A DNA stretch of 64,000 nt from Mucilaginibacter aquaedulcis (lineage in GTDB: Bacteria > Bacteroidota > Bacteroidia > Sphingobacteriales > Sphingobacteriaceae). The first letter of the stretch is position 1. Each line of letters opens with the position of its first letter. The notes under the pieces were generated by a model. That model did no database searches and had not been told where the DNA came from. It saw only the letters and a program-made list of their open reading frames with translations. The stretch spans positions 372,001 to 436,000 of the forward strand of contig NZ_JAUFPR010000008.1 in the NCBI RefSeq assembly GCF_030409325.1. The letters run 5' to 3'. The translations under genes and the position numbers were made by a program. Of this stretch, positions 27,246 to 36,010 are shown piece after piece.

Positions 27246-27617
27246 ATGCGGCATAATTTTAAGAATTTAAAAGTATGGCAAAAAGCAATGGATTTGACTG
27301 ATTTAATATTTGACTTTAGCAAAGATCTACCAGTAAATGAACGGTATAATTTGATAGATCAAATAAACAGAAGTTCGTGTTCAATCCCTTCAAATATAGC
27401 TGAAGGCTCAGGAAAAAATACAAATAAGCATTTTGCTGAGTTTTTATCAATATCTATATCATCATCTTTTGAACTTGAAACACAATTATTAATATGTGAG
27501 CGTAGAAACTATGGGTCGATTAATAAATTAAGGGATTGTATGGAGGCTGTAGCGGAGGTTCAAAAAATGGTTTTTGCATTTAGAGAGCACGTACTGAAAT
27601 CCGAAACAATCTCTTGA
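27246..27617 (+). CDS. Four-helix-bundle protein (23S rRNA intervening-sequence / S23 family)
   Basis: A 123-residue, all-helical protein with family marks: FKNLKVWQKAMDLTDLI at the start, the signature SIPSNIAEGSGK (about residues 47-58), and FLSISISSSFELETQLLI. Members are often encoded within intervening sequences of 23S rRNA genes or scattered as single genes in Bacteroidota; a pentameric relative (Avd) works with diversity-generating reverse transcriptases. No reverse transcriptase or rRNA lies here. The gene is visibly more AT-rich than its neighbours, separates genes that I expect to be adjacent, and has inverted short repeats on both sides, so recent insertion is plausible. Function is unknown. 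Confidence 0.85.
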   Translation: MRHNFKNLKVWQKAMDLTDLIFDFSKDLPVNERYNLIDQINRSSCSIPSNIAEGSGKNTNKHFAEFLSISISSSFELETQLLICERRNYGSINKLRDCMEAVAEVQKMVFAFREHVLKSETIS

Positions 27618-27648
27618 TTCTTGACTCTAATATCTTGACTCTATCTTA
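27610..27648 (+). repeat. Right flank repeats of the four-helix-bundle gene
   Basis: TCTTGAYTC occurs three times, beginning at 27612, 27619 and 27633, in the last codons of the gene and the following gap. The block contains the inverted counterparts of the left flank (27610-27622 and 27641-27648), though the two parts are in the same, not nested, order. Confidence 0.6.
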
Positions 27649-27650
27649 TT

Positions 27651-28907
27651 ATGGACATACAAGAAATTAAACAGCGTTTTGGTATCATCGGCAATTCGCC
27701 GTTGCTTAACCGGGCTATAAATATTGCCAACCAGGTTTCGCCTACCGATATTTCGGTACTGATTACAGGTGAAAGTGGTAGTGGTAAGGAGGTGTTTTCG
27801 CATATCATCCACCAGATGAGTCCTCGTAAACACGGGCCGTTTATTGCGGTAAACTGCGGCGCCATCCCGGAAGGTACTATCGATTCTGAGTTATTCGGAC
27901 ATGAGAAAGGTGCCTATACCGGCGCAGTAGGCGAGCGTAAAGGCTACTTTGAAACCGTAAACGGTGGTACCATCTTTTTAGATGAGATAGCCGAAATGCC
28001 GCTGGGTACACAGGCGCGTTTGTTGCGTGTACTGGAATCGGGGCAATATATAAAGGTAGGTTCATCAAAAGTTGAAAAAACAAACGTACGCGTTATAGCT
28101 GCTACCAATGTTGATGTATATGATGCCGTAAAAAGTGGAAAATTCAGGGAAGACCTGTACTATCGTTTAAATACTGTTCCGTTAAAGATACCTCCTTTGC
28201 GCGACAGGAAAGAGGATGTTTACCTGCTTTTCAGAAAGTTTACATCTGACTTTACTGACAAATACCGTACACCGCCTATTCAGTTGGACGACGAGGCTCA
28301 GCAGGTATTAATTAATTACTCGTGGCCGGGTAACGTAAGGCAGCTAAAAAATATGGCCGAACAACTGGCCGTTCTGGAGCGAGACCGTATTATTACCGCA
28401 CAAACATTGCTTACCTATATTCCACATGAAACTGGCAATCGTAATTTGCCTATGCGTTTGGACAATCAGCCTAAAGAGGATTTTTCTGAAAGGGATATCC
28501 TTTATAAAGTGCTGTTTGATATGAAAAGGGATATGGTGGAGTTAAAAAAACTGGTAGCTGATATTATTGAACATGGTGGTGTGGCTGCTAATTACAGCAA
28601 TCATTCACAAACGCTTAATCAGTTGTACCGGGATATTGAACTACCCGGTAACCCAGAAACGCAATTTACTTTGCAACAGCCCGTTAATACCAATACCAAC
28701 AACAATGCAAACAATGCCAATGTTGATTCATACAATATAACGCACGAGGCCGAAGAGGTAGAGGAATCGCTATCGTTGATTGAAAAGGAATCGGATCTGA
28801 TACGTAAGGCTTTGAAAAAGCATAAAGGAAAACGTAAGCTGGCAGCCAACGAGCTGGGTATATCAGAAAGAACATTATACAGGAAAATAAAAGAGCTAAA
28901 CTTATAA
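27651..28907 (+). CDS. Sigma-54-interacting AAA+ transcriptional activator, no receiver domain
   Basis: A 418-residue enhancer-binding protein. Almost at its N-terminus begins the AAA+ domain: Walker A GESGSGKE (residues 40-47), the sigma-54 contact loop GAYTGA (87-92, a Tyr variant of GAFTGA), Walker B IFLDE (108-112) and the WPGNVRQLKN sensor II motif. A Fis-type helix-turn-helix closes the protein (AANELGISERTLYRKIKEL). There is no receiver, GAF or PAS domain, so control must come from expression or a partner in trans. It precedes lptE by three bases and therefore sits in the envelope gene run. Confidence 0.93.
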   Translation: MDIQEIKQRFGIIGNSPLLNRAINIANQVSPTDISVLITGESGSGKEVFSHIIHQMSPRKHGPFIAVNCGAIPEGTIDSELFGHEKGAYTGAVGERKGYFETVNGGTIFLDEIAEMPLGTQARLLRVLESGQYIKVGSSKVEKTNVRVIAATNVDVYDAVKSGKFREDLYYRLNTVPLKIPPLRDRKEDVYLLFRKFTSDFTDKYRTPPIQLDDEAQQVLINYSWPGNVRQLKNMAEQLAVLERDRIITAQTLLTYIPHETGNRNLPMRLDNQPKEDFSERDILYKVLFDMKRDMVELKKLVADIIEHGGVAANYSNHSQTLNQLYRDIELPGNPETQFTLQQPVNTNTNNNANNANVDSYNITHEAEEVEESLSLIEKESDLIRKALKKHKGKRKLAANELGISERTLYRKIKELNL

Positions 28908-28910
28908 TTA

Positions 28911-29420
28911 ATGAAAAAAGTATTAGGGGTTATCATTGTTTGTTCATTAAGTTTATTTTTATCATCCTGTTATACCCTCAAAAACGCTTCGATTCCGCCG
29001 GCGTTGAAAACCATCAACGTGCAGTTTTTTGAAAACACGGCACCGCTTGTAGTTAACAACCTGAGCCAAACATTTACCGAGGCCCTGAAAGACAGGATCC
29101 GTACGCAGAGCCGTTTGAGTATTAGCCGGGGTGAGGCCGATGCCACCATGTCGGGCAGTATTACAGGTTATAGCATTGCTCCCGTATCTATTGAGGCGGT
29201 AGCCAACAACGTGGCACCTATTGCCGATGCTAACAGGCTAAGTATTACGGTGAAGGTGAAATTTGTTTATGACGCTGATAAGAAGATCAATTTTGATGAA
29301 TCTTTTACAAGGTTTGCCAACTTCAGAGGGGATATCGCCTCGCAGGAACAAAATCTGATACAGGAGATCACAAAGCAGTTAACCGAAGATATTTTTAACA
29401 AGGCCTTTTCTAATTGGTAG
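28911..29420 (+). CDS. lptE: LPS assembly lipoprotein LptE
   Basis: A 169-residue lipoprotein (lipobox LSSC, Cys20) of the Bacteroidota LptE family. After the lipobox comes YTLKNASIPPALKTINVQFF, then LSQTFTEALKDRIRTQSRLS, the helix plus beta sheet pattern of LptE. LptE plugs and supports the LptD barrel, which inserts lipopolysaccharide into the outer leaflet. Spacing to the preceding activator gene is three bases and the next gene follows closely, so it is in an operon. The assignment rests on family resemblance; lptD is not in the window. Confidence 0.85.
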   Translation: MKKVLGVIIVCSLSLFLSSCYTLKNASIPPALKTINVQFFENTAPLVVNNLSQTFTEALKDRIRTQSRLSISRGEADATMSGSITGYSIAPVSIEAVANNVAPIADANRLSITVKVKFVYDADKKINFDESFTRFANFRGDIASQEQNLIQEITKQLTEDIFNKAFSNW

Positions 29421-29441
29421 GCAATTCGTACTTTCAACCAC

Positions 29442-30797
29442 GTGGATCAAGATTTGAATAACAGGCAGAACGAAATATTACTGGAATTGCTGGCTAACCC
29501 GGCCAATACCGGGCAAATGTACAGCAATGATTTGCAGCAACTTGTAAATGAGTTTCCGCAAAGTGGCATGCTGCATGCCCTGCTGGCCCATGCAAACCGC
29601 GATGAAGAATTAAAACAAACTGCTGCCGCCTATTTTGAACCTCATTCATTATACAAGCTTATTAATGATATTGATAGCCTGGCTATCGTATCTCCCGATC
29701 AAATTGTAGGGCATGCACCGGTTTCAAATACTATAGCTGTTAATGAAACTGACACAAATGCAAGCGAAAATTACTTCAATATTGGTGCTGTATCTGAAAT
29801 AACAGAAACAGAAGCACCGGTAATTGAATCTTCAGTCGAAAGTGAAACCGAACCGGTTCAAGCACTAAATGCTGAAGATATCATTGTTGATCATGATGAC
29901 CAGAGCAGGAATGATTCGGTAGTTTCGGAGCAGCCTGAACACAATATTGAAGATGATGTATATGATGAAATTGTTGGTATTGAAGATATCAGCTTTTCAG
30001 GGCACGATGTTCAGCAAACAGAAGATAATACTGCCAACCCGGTTAATGAAGAAAAAGACAAGATAAGTGAACCGGATATTAACCTTGAATCAGAAGATTG
30101 GATCATTGGAAGCATAGCCGGCACTGATTACTTTGTGTTTGACAACTCGGCAGCCGATCAAAAAAATAATGCAGAAACCAAAGAAGAAGCCACTCCGGCA
30201 GAAACTGAGGTTACATACACGCAAGGAGCTCAGATTGATAACAACGCTGAAAGCCAGGACGTATCTAAGTATAATGATGAAAAAATGCCTTATACTTTTA
30301 TGTGGTGGCTTGATAAAACGCGTCGTGAGTATGCGGCTACTTATCAGCCTTATGCAAGTCCGCAGTTAGCTGCACCGGCACCGGTAGTTCCGGGTCAGGC
30401 CCAGGCAGCGGAGCTGAAAGAGCAGGCTTCAGATGCTTTGCAACAGCAATACTTTGAAAATATTTTTCATGTAAGATCATTAGAGGATCTTGAAAAAACG
30501 CCTCAAAGTGATGTTCCTGAAATAAGACGGAAAGAAGATATTATTATTGAAAGATTTATACAGGAGGAGCCACAGATACGCCCGCCTGCTATAGATAAAT
30601 TAGATAATGAAAATAAGGCCAAGAAAAGCTCTGAAGACAGGAATGAACTGGTAAGCGAAACACTGGCGCAGATATATGCCGATCAGATGCTTTATCATAA
30701 AGCAATTGCTACCTATAAAAAATTGATGTTGAAATTCCCGGAAAAAAGCCGTTACTTTGCCATCCAAATTGAGCAGTTAGAAAAGAAAACCAATTAA
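29442..30797 (+). CDS. Acidic TPR-tailed protein of unknown function
   Basis: A 451-residue protein starting from GTG at 29442, without signal peptide or membrane helix. Three parts can be seen: a helical head (about 1-80), a long acidic, Glu/Asp/Asn/Thr-rich and probably disordered middle (about 85-280), and a C-terminal end resembling one or two TPR units (ETLAQIYADQMLYHKAIATY, about 405-445). I do not recognise a named family. It sits tightly between lptE (21 bases) and secG (9 bases), so a link to outer-membrane assembly or secretion is likely but unproven. Confidence 0.75.
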   Translation: MDQDLNNRQNEILLELLANPANTGQMYSNDLQQLVNEFPQSGMLHALLAHANRDEELKQTAAAYFEPHSLYKLINDIDSLAIVSPDQIVGHAPVSNTIAVNETDTNASENYFNIGAVSEITETEAPVIESSVESETEPVQALNAEDIIVDHDDQSRNDSVVSEQPEHNIEDDVYDEIVGIEDISFSGHDVQQTEDNTANPVNEEKDKISEPDINLESEDWIIGSIAGTDYFVFDNSAADQKNNAETKEEATPAETEVTYTQGAQIDNNAESQDVSKYNDEKMPYTFMWWLDKTRREYAATYQPYASPQLAAPAPVVPGQAQAAELKEQASDALQQQYFENIFHVRSLEDLEKTPQSDVPEIRRKEDIIIERFIQEEPQIRPPAIDKLDNENKAKKSSEDRNELVSETLAQIYADQMLYHKAIATYKKLMLKFPEKSRYFAIQIEQLEKKTN

Positions 30798-30806
30798 TAT
30801 AAAGAA

Positions 30807-31163
30807 ATGTATTTAGTTTTAATCATCATTACAGTTATCGCTTGTATCCTTTTAGGGCTTATCGTTCTGATCCAGAACCCTAAAGGCGGAGGCTTGTCAT
30901 CAAATTTTTCAAGCTCATCACAACTCATGGGTGTTCAAAAAACAGGCGACTTTTTAGAAAAAGGTACTTGGGTATTGGCTATAAGCGTTATGGTTTTATC
31001 ATTGGCTATTAACGTTGCTGTTAAAGGCGGCGGCGAAAGCAGCGATAACCCTGCTTTGCGTAACCAAATTGAAAAAGCTTCAAAACCATCAGCTCCTGCA
31101 AGTGCACCGCTTACAGTACCAACTGCTCCTGCAAGCAAACCTGCTGATAAACCGGCTAAGTAA
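30807..31163 (+). CDS. secG: Preprotein translocase subunit SecG
   Basis: A 118-residue protein with two membrane helices (about 1-24 and 52-72) linked by the SecG hallmark LIQNPKGGGLSSNFSSSSQL. The Pro/Ala/Lys-rich C-terminal tail of some 35 residues is low complexity. SecG stimulates SecA-driven protein translocation through SecYEG. It is the last gene of the run from the sigma-54 activator, followed by a terminator. Confidence 0.93.
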   Translation: MYLVLIIITVIACILLGLIVLIQNPKGGGLSSNFSSSSQLMGVQKTGDFLEKGTWVLAISVMVLSLAINVAVKGGGESSDNPALRNQIEKASKPSAPASAPLTVPTAPASKPADKPAK

Positions 31164-31182
31164 TTATCAATTTGAAGAGTAT

Positions 31183-31219
31183 AAAAAAAGGCTTTGGAAT
31201 GCTTTCCAAAGCCTTTTTT
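31183..31219 (+). terminator. Intrinsic terminator after secG
   Basis: AAAAGGCTTTGGAA and TTTCCAAAGCCTTTT form a stem with a three- to four-base loop, preceded by A and followed by T tracts, so it can work in both directions. Confidence 0.9.
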
Positions 31220-31234
31220 GTTAAATATGCCAAC

Positions 31235-31247
31235 TGCCATGATGGCA
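31235..31247. promoter_or_regulatory. Short palindrome upstream of groES
   Basis: TGCCAT-G-ATGGCA is a 6+1+6 palindrome, 155 bases before the groES ATG. It is a possible operator; it does not resemble CIRCE (TTAGCACTC-N9-GAGTGCTAA), and I see no CIRCE copy in this gap. Confidence 0.25.
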
Positions 31248-31401
31248 CTGGACGTATTAAAATATTGTTAAGCTTAAAAATCAAAATAACTTTTAGCTGA
31301 CATTACAACAGTTTAACCTGTCAATATTTGCCATTACGTTTGCTTGGCATAATTGATGAGGAATGCCACATGAAACTTAAATAAAATAAACAGATATAAC
31401 T

Positions 31402-31677
31402 ATGTCATTAAACATTAAACCAATCGGAGACAGAGTTGTGGTGGAAGCTGCAGCTGCCGAAGAGAAGACCGCTTCGGGAATTATTATCCCGGATACCGCT
31501 AAAGAAAAACCTCAGCGTGGAACTATTGTTGCCGTAGGCGATGGTAAAGTAGATGAGCCTTTAACTGTAAAAGTTGGTGACCAGGTTTTATATGGAAAAT
31601 ACGCAGGTACCGAAATTACTTATGAAGGTAAAGAGTATTTAATTATGCGCGAATCTGATATTTACGCGGTACTGTAA
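31402..31677 (+). CDS. groES: Co-chaperonin GroES
   Basis: A 91-residue GroES with all marks of the family: NIKPIGDRVVVE at the start, the mobile GroEL-binding loop EEKTASGIIIPDTAKEKPQ (about 20-38) and the terminal LIMRESDIYAVL. It forms the heptameric lid of the GroEL folding chamber. It lies 151 bases upstream of groEL. That spacer is AT-rich with several ATTCGATAACTCGATAATTC-like repeats, so the two may still be co-transcribed. Confidence 0.97.
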   Translation: MSLNIKPIGDRVVVEAAAAEEKTASGIIIPDTAKEKPQRGTIVAVGDGKVDEPLTVKVGDQVLYGKYAGTEITYEGKEYLIMRESDIYAVL

Positions 31678-31828
31678 CTAATTAGTGAATTATTGATTTA
31701 ACAGATGCGGAGTTATTCTACATCATTAAATCAAAAAGAGATCAATTAAAAATCTAAAAACTTAATTATTGAGCTGTTGAGAATTAAAATAACTAATTCG
31801 ATAACTCGATAATTCAATAACAAAAAAA

Positions 31829-33463
31829 ATGGCAAAACAAGTTAAATACAATGTGGAAGCACGCGACGCCCTAAAACGCGGTGTTGATATTTTAGCTAAT
31901 GCAGTTAAAGTAACATTAGGTCCTAAAGGCAGAAACGTAATTATTGATAAAAAATTCGGTTCTCCGGCTATCACTAAAGACGGTGTAACTGTTGCTAAAG
32001 AGATCGAACTGAAAGATGCTTTAGAAAACATGGGTGCTCAAATGGTTAAAGAAGTTGCATCAAAAACTGCTGATATTGCAGGTGATGGTACTACTACTGC
32101 TACCGTTTTAGCTCAGGCTATTGTAACTGCTGGTATTAAAAACGTTGCAGCTGGTGCTAACCCAATGGATCTGAAACGCGGTATTGACAAAGCTGTTGCT
32201 GAGGTTGTTAAAAATCTGCAAAGCCAGTCACAAACTGTTGGTGAAGACAATAACAAAATAAAACAAGTAGCTTCAATTTCTGCTAACAATGACGAGGTTA
32301 TCGGTTCATTAATTGCTGAAGCTATGGCTAAAGTTGGTAAAGACGGTGTTATCACTGTTGAAGAAGCTAAAGGTACTGAAACTGAAGTTAGAACTGTTGA
32401 AGGTATGCAGTTTGACCGTGGTTACCTTTCTCCTTACTTTGTTACCAATGCTGACAAAATGGAAGTAGAATTAGAAAATCCTTACATCCTGATCTATGAT
32501 AAAAAGATCTCTTCGATGAAAGAATTACTTCCTATCCTTGAAAAACAAGTACAAACTGGCAAACCATTGTTGATCATTGCTGAAGACCTTGATGGCGAAG
32601 CATTAGCTACATTAGTAGTTAACAAGATCCGCGGTTCACTGAAAGTTGCTGCTGTTAAAGCTCCAGGCTTTGGTGATCGTCGTAAAGCAATGTTAGAGGA
32701 TATCGCTATCCTGACTGGTGGTACTTTAATTTCTGAAGAAAGAGGTTACAAATTAGAAAATGCTGACCTTTCTTACTTAGGTACTGCTGAGAAAATCGTT
32801 ATCGACAAAGACAACACTACTGTTATCAATGGTGCAGGTTCTGCCGATGAGATCAAAGGCCGTGTAAGCCAGATCAAATCTCAGATCGAATCAACTACTT
32901 CTGATTATGACCGCGAAAAATTACAAGAGCGTTTAGCCAAATTATCTGGCGGTGTTGCTGTATTGTACGTAGGTGCTGCTACAGAAGTTGAAATGAAAGA
33001 GAAAAAAGACCGTGTTGATGATGCTTTACACGCAACACGTGCTGCTGTTGAAGAAGGTATTGTTGCAGGTGGTGGCGTTGCCTTCATCCGCGCGGTAGCT
33101 GCTTTAACTGATCTTAAAGGTGATAACGAAGATGAGAACACTGGTATCCAGATCATCCGTCGTGCTATCGAAGAGCCTTTACGTCAGATCTGCGAAAACG
33201 CAGGTATCGAAGGTTCAATCGTAGTGCAAAAAGTTAAAGAAGGCACTGCCGACTTTGGTTACAATGCACGTACCGATAAATACGAAAACCTGATTGGTGC
33301 AGGCGTTATCGATCCAACTAAAGTTGGTCGTGTAGCTTTAGAGAACGCAGCTTCAATTGCAGCTATGTTGTTAACAACAGAAGTTGTATTGGCTGATGAT
33401 CCTGAAGATGCTCCAGCTGGTGGCCCACCAATGGGCGGCGGCGGCATGGGCGGCATGATGTAA
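31829..33463 (+). CDS. groEL: Chaperonin GroEL
   Basis: A 544-residue Hsp60 of normal length. Conserved features include VKVTLGPKGRNVIIDK, the ATP-site motif GDGTTTATVLAQ, and the C-terminal GGGMGGMM tail that projects into the chamber. Codon use is markedly biased towards T-ended Ala/Gly/Val codons, in line with high expression. It folds cytosolic proteins with GroES. A strong terminator follows. Confidence 0.98.
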   Translation: MAKQVKYNVEARDALKRGVDILANAVKVTLGPKGRNVIIDKKFGSPAITKDGVTVAKEIELKDALENMGAQMVKEVASKTADIAGDGTTTATVLAQAIVTAGIKNVAAGANPMDLKRGIDKAVAEVVKNLQSQSQTVGEDNNKIKQVASISANNDEVIGSLIAEAMAKVGKDGVITVEEAKGTETEVRTVEGMQFDRGYLSPYFVTNADKMEVELENPYILIYDKKISSMKELLPILEKQVQTGKPLLIIAEDLDGEALATLVVNKIRGSLKVAAVKAPGFGDRRKAMLEDIAILTGGTLISEERGYKLENADLSYLGTAEKIVIDKDNTTVINGAGSADEIKGRVSQIKSQIESTTSDYDREKLQERLAKLSGGVAVLYVGAATEVEMKEKKDRVDDALHATRAAVEEGIVAGGGVAFIRAVAALTDLKGDNEDENTGIQIIRRAIEEPLRQICENAGIEGSIVVQKVKEGTADFGYNARTDKYENLIGAGVIDPTKVGRVALENAASIAAMLLTTEVVLADDPEDAPAGGPPMGGGGMGGMM

Positions 33464-33494
33464 TTATCACAAGCTTAATGCTTTTAAATAATAC

Positions 33495-33532
33495 AAATCC
33501 CTGTCTGGTTTTCCAGACAGGGATTTTGTTTT
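33495..33532 (+). terminator. Intrinsic terminator after groEL
   Basis: AAATCCCTGTCTGG pairs with CCAGACAGGGATTT around a four-base loop and leads into TTTTGTTTTT. Confidence 0.9.
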
Positions 33533-33685
33533 TATACAGGCTCATAGTCATGTAAACGTAAACGGATAGTCATTAATTAATCATTTGATTAATTTTTAAT
33601 ATTTAAGGTAACATGTATGTGTATTTTTGCATAACAAATGTTAAAGCTAAGTTTTTAGGCATAGCATTTGAATAGGTTCAATACC

Positions 33686-33787
33686 ATGAAAATCATAGTT
33701 CAAACATCAAAATTAGTGCGCAGTACCATAGTTGATTGGGTACTGATAAAAGGCCCGGAACTTTTTGTTACCATTTACGGTAAATAA
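33686..33787 (+). CDS. Possible small protein (33 aa), unproven
   Basis: ATG at 33686 opens a 33-codon frame ending TAA at 33785-33787: MKIIVQTSKLVRSTIVDWV followed by LIKGPELFVTIYGK. It has alternating basic and hydrophobic residues, no helix long enough to span a membrane, and lies between a -7-like box and the mechanosensitive channel gene. A frame this short may arise by chance; I list it only as a candidate. Confidence 0.2.
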   Translation: MKIIVQTSKLVRSTIVDWVLIKGPELFVTIYGK

Positions 33788-33810
33788 ATTTACTTTTGCT
33801 TTCATCGTTT

Positions 33811-34617
33811 ATGAAAGATAAGAGTATGTATAAAGTAGAGGACTTTTATAAAGATTTCCATACCTGGCTGCTTGATCACGGCCCCAAGTATATTGGTGGA
33901 ATAATCATATTTTTTATAGGCCTTTGGGTAATAAGATTCCTGCGTACCCGGCTTCGCAACCGGATGCTCAAAAGAGGCATACACTCATCATTACAACCCT
34001 TCTTTTTAAGTCTTAGTATTACCACCCTGTATGTATTGCTCATTATTTGGGTAATGAATATCATAGGGTTGGAGATGACCATATTTACCACCATTATTGG
34101 TGCCTTTAGTGTGGCGGCAGGCTTGGCCCTGTCAGGCACTTTCCAAAACTTCGCAGGTGGTGTTTTGATACTTTTACTAAAACCCTTTGAACTCGACGAT
34201 AGCATTATAGCACAGGGGCAGGATGGTAAGGTAACTTCTATACAAATTTTTTATACGGTGTTGCTTACAGCTGATAACAAAACCGTTATCATCCCTAATG
34301 GTAAATTATTTAATGAGGTTATAGTTAATGTTACCCGTGAGGGTAAACGCCGGTTGGATTTTGACGTAAAGGTTGCTTATGCCAACGATATTGAACAGGT
34401 AAAAACTATAATACAAAATGCCATTGATACAACGGGGAACGTGCTGAAAACTCCGGCCTCGCGCATTGGTATCAGCAGTTTAGAGATTGATTCTATTCGG
34501 TTTTTGGTAAATGTGTGGGTTAATCCTTCTAACTTTTTAACCGTAAAAATTGCCCTTCAGGAAAAAATTATAAAAGACCTTGCAACTGCAGGCATCAATT
34601 TCCCTAAAGCAGGATAG
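33811..34617 (+). CDS. mscS: Small-conductance mechanosensitive channel, MscS family
   Basis: A 268-residue protein from ATG at 33811; the frame also opens at a TTG 15 bases earlier, but the ATG is the better start. Three membrane helices are visible (about 20-45, 65-85 and the pore helix), and the pore helix region GAFSVAAGLALSGTFQNFAGGV matches MscS TM3. The cytoplasmic vestibule follows (about 125-268). It opens at high membrane tension to release solutes in osmotic downshock. It converges with the DUF58 gene. Confidence 0.93.
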   Translation: MKDKSMYKVEDFYKDFHTWLLDHGPKYIGGIIIFFIGLWVIRFLRTRLRNRMLKRGIHSSLQPFFLSLSITTLYVLLIIWVMNIIGLEMTIFTTIIGAFSVAAGLALSGTFQNFAGGVLILLLKPFELDDSIIAQGQDGKVTSIQIFYTVLLTADNKTVIIPNGKLFNEVIVNVTREGKRRLDFDVKVAYANDIEQVKTIIQNAIDTTGNVLKTPASRIGISSLEIDSIRFLVNVWVNPSNFLTVKIALQEKIIKDLATAGINFPKAG

Positions 34618-34654
34618 GGGAAGAGGAAGCAAGACCTTTTATTATCGCTGTAAA

Positions 34655-36001
34655 TTATATCTTCTGCTTAGCCTTGATCTCCAGGTAACGGTTAATAGTA
34701 TTCACAGTAAGGTTTTGCGGGCTGGTTAAAATTGACTGGATGCCATATTTTGCAAGCTCTTTTACTATGAGCTTTTTATCATAGGCAAATTTTTCGGCTA
34801 TAGTTTTAATGTAGATGCCCTCCACATCTGTCGCAGGTTGTTCGCTTAGTGTTTTTAACTCGGTATTTTCAAAAAACACCACCAGGAGCAGGTGGTATTT
34901 AACCAACCTTTTTAAATAAGGAAGCTGCCGTTGCAGGGCGTTCATGCTTTCGTAATTGGTAAAAAATACAACAAGGCTGCGTTGTTTGATCACCTTGCGA
35001 ACGGTACTGTACAGGAGCTCCATATTAGTTTCCAGATACCTGGTTTTTTCCTTATATAAAACCTCCAGTATCTTATTCAAATGCGCGGGACGCCTATCGG
35101 CTGGTACTACTGCCCCCAATTTTTCAGATATAGTGATCAGCCCGGCTTTGTCTTCTTTTAACAATGCTACGTTTGATAACACGAGGCTGGCATTTATAGC
35201 ATAATCCAATAAACTTAATCCCTCAAAAGGCATCTTCATTACCCTTGATTTATCAATGATACAGTATACCTGCTGCGATTTTTCATCAACATAGGAGTTT
35301 ACCATTAAGCTGCCTTGCCTTGCAGTAGCCTTCCAGTTTATGGTACGGTAATCATCGCCGGCAACATAGTTTTTAACCTGCTCAAATTCCATACTATGTC
35401 CAATGCGGCGTATTTTCTTAATGCCAATATCGGTTAGCCTGTTGGAGATGGCCATCAGCTCATACTTACGCATTTGCAGAAACGAGGGATAAACAGGTAG
35501 TGTTTCGGTCTGTTCAAAATTATAGCGACGCCTGATAAGCCCTAATGGAGATTTAATGTAAACCCTGATATCGCCAAACTCGTATTCGCCCCTGCGGGTT
35601 GGGCGCAGCAGATAATTGATGAGCTTGCGTTCGCGCGGTTTTAGGTTAGTTCTAAACCATATATCCCGTTTTTGAAACTGGAAAGGTATTTCATCAATAA
35701 TGCCTGCACTTATAGGAAATGTATAAGAGCTTTCAATATAAATACCCAGTTCATTGTCATCGCTGTTGCTTAGCCGCTCAGGAGCGTGCCGTTTGGCAAA
35801 TACACCTTTTGGGGTTTTATATAATAAGATAATATCAATCAACATTACCGCAATCAGTGACCAAAAAACAAGTTGGGGGATGATACCCAGCCAGGGAAAG
35901 AAGAACGACAATATAAAAAGCACCACACAGCCAGCCAGGCCGCCAAATAAACGGTTGGTTAAAAAGAGATTTTTATAAAACAGGCTGACTATATTTTTCA
36001 C
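34655..36001 (-). CDS. DUF58 domain protein
   Basis: A 448-residue protein with two N-terminal membrane helices (about 18-60) and the DUF58 signature GDDYRTINWKATARQG (about residues 215-230), followed by a von Willebrand A-like region (IDKSRVMKM, then LLDYAINASLVLSN). DUF58 proteins are steady partners of MoxR AAA+ ATPases. The start lies nine bases after the MoxR stop. It is the last gene of the coupled minus-strand block. Proposed roles in the literature for such modules concern envelope integrity or protein maturation; the function here is unknown. Confidence 0.9.
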   Translation of the reverse strand: MKNIVSLFYKNLFLTNRLFGGLAGCVVLFILSFFFPWLGIIPQLVFWSLIAVMLIDIILLYKTPKGVFAKRHAPERLSNSDDNELGIYIESSYTFPISAGIIDEIPFQFQKRDIWFRTNLKPRERKLINYLLRPTRRGEYEFGDIRVYIKSPLGLIRRRYNFEQTETLPVYPSFLQMRKYELMAISNRLTDIGIKKIRRIGHSMEFEQVKNYVAGDDYRTINWKATARQGSLMVNSYVDEKSQQVYCIIDKSRVMKMPFEGLSLLDYAINASLVLSNVALLKEDKAGLITISEKLGAVVPADRRPAHLNKILEVLYKEKTRYLETNMELLYSTVRKVIKQRSLVVFFTNYESMNALQRQLPYLKRLVKYHLLLVVFFENTELKTLSEQPATDVEGIYIKTIAEKFAYDKKLIVKELAKYGIQSILTSPQNLTVNTINRYLEIKAKQKI

Positions 36002-36010
36002 AGAGGTGTA

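Larger units (their letters stand above)
33464..33810. other. Intergenic region groEL-mscS
   Basis: About 345 bases hold the groEL terminator (33495-33532), a -7-like TATTTTTG at 33622-33629 and a possible 33-codon frame at 33686-33787. I see nothing else in the AT-rich remainder. Confidence 0.6.

Noticed and set aside
31220..31401. CIRCE element before groES
   Set aside because: No TTAGCACTC-N9-GAGTGCTAA copy is present; only a short unrelated palindrome at 31235-31247.
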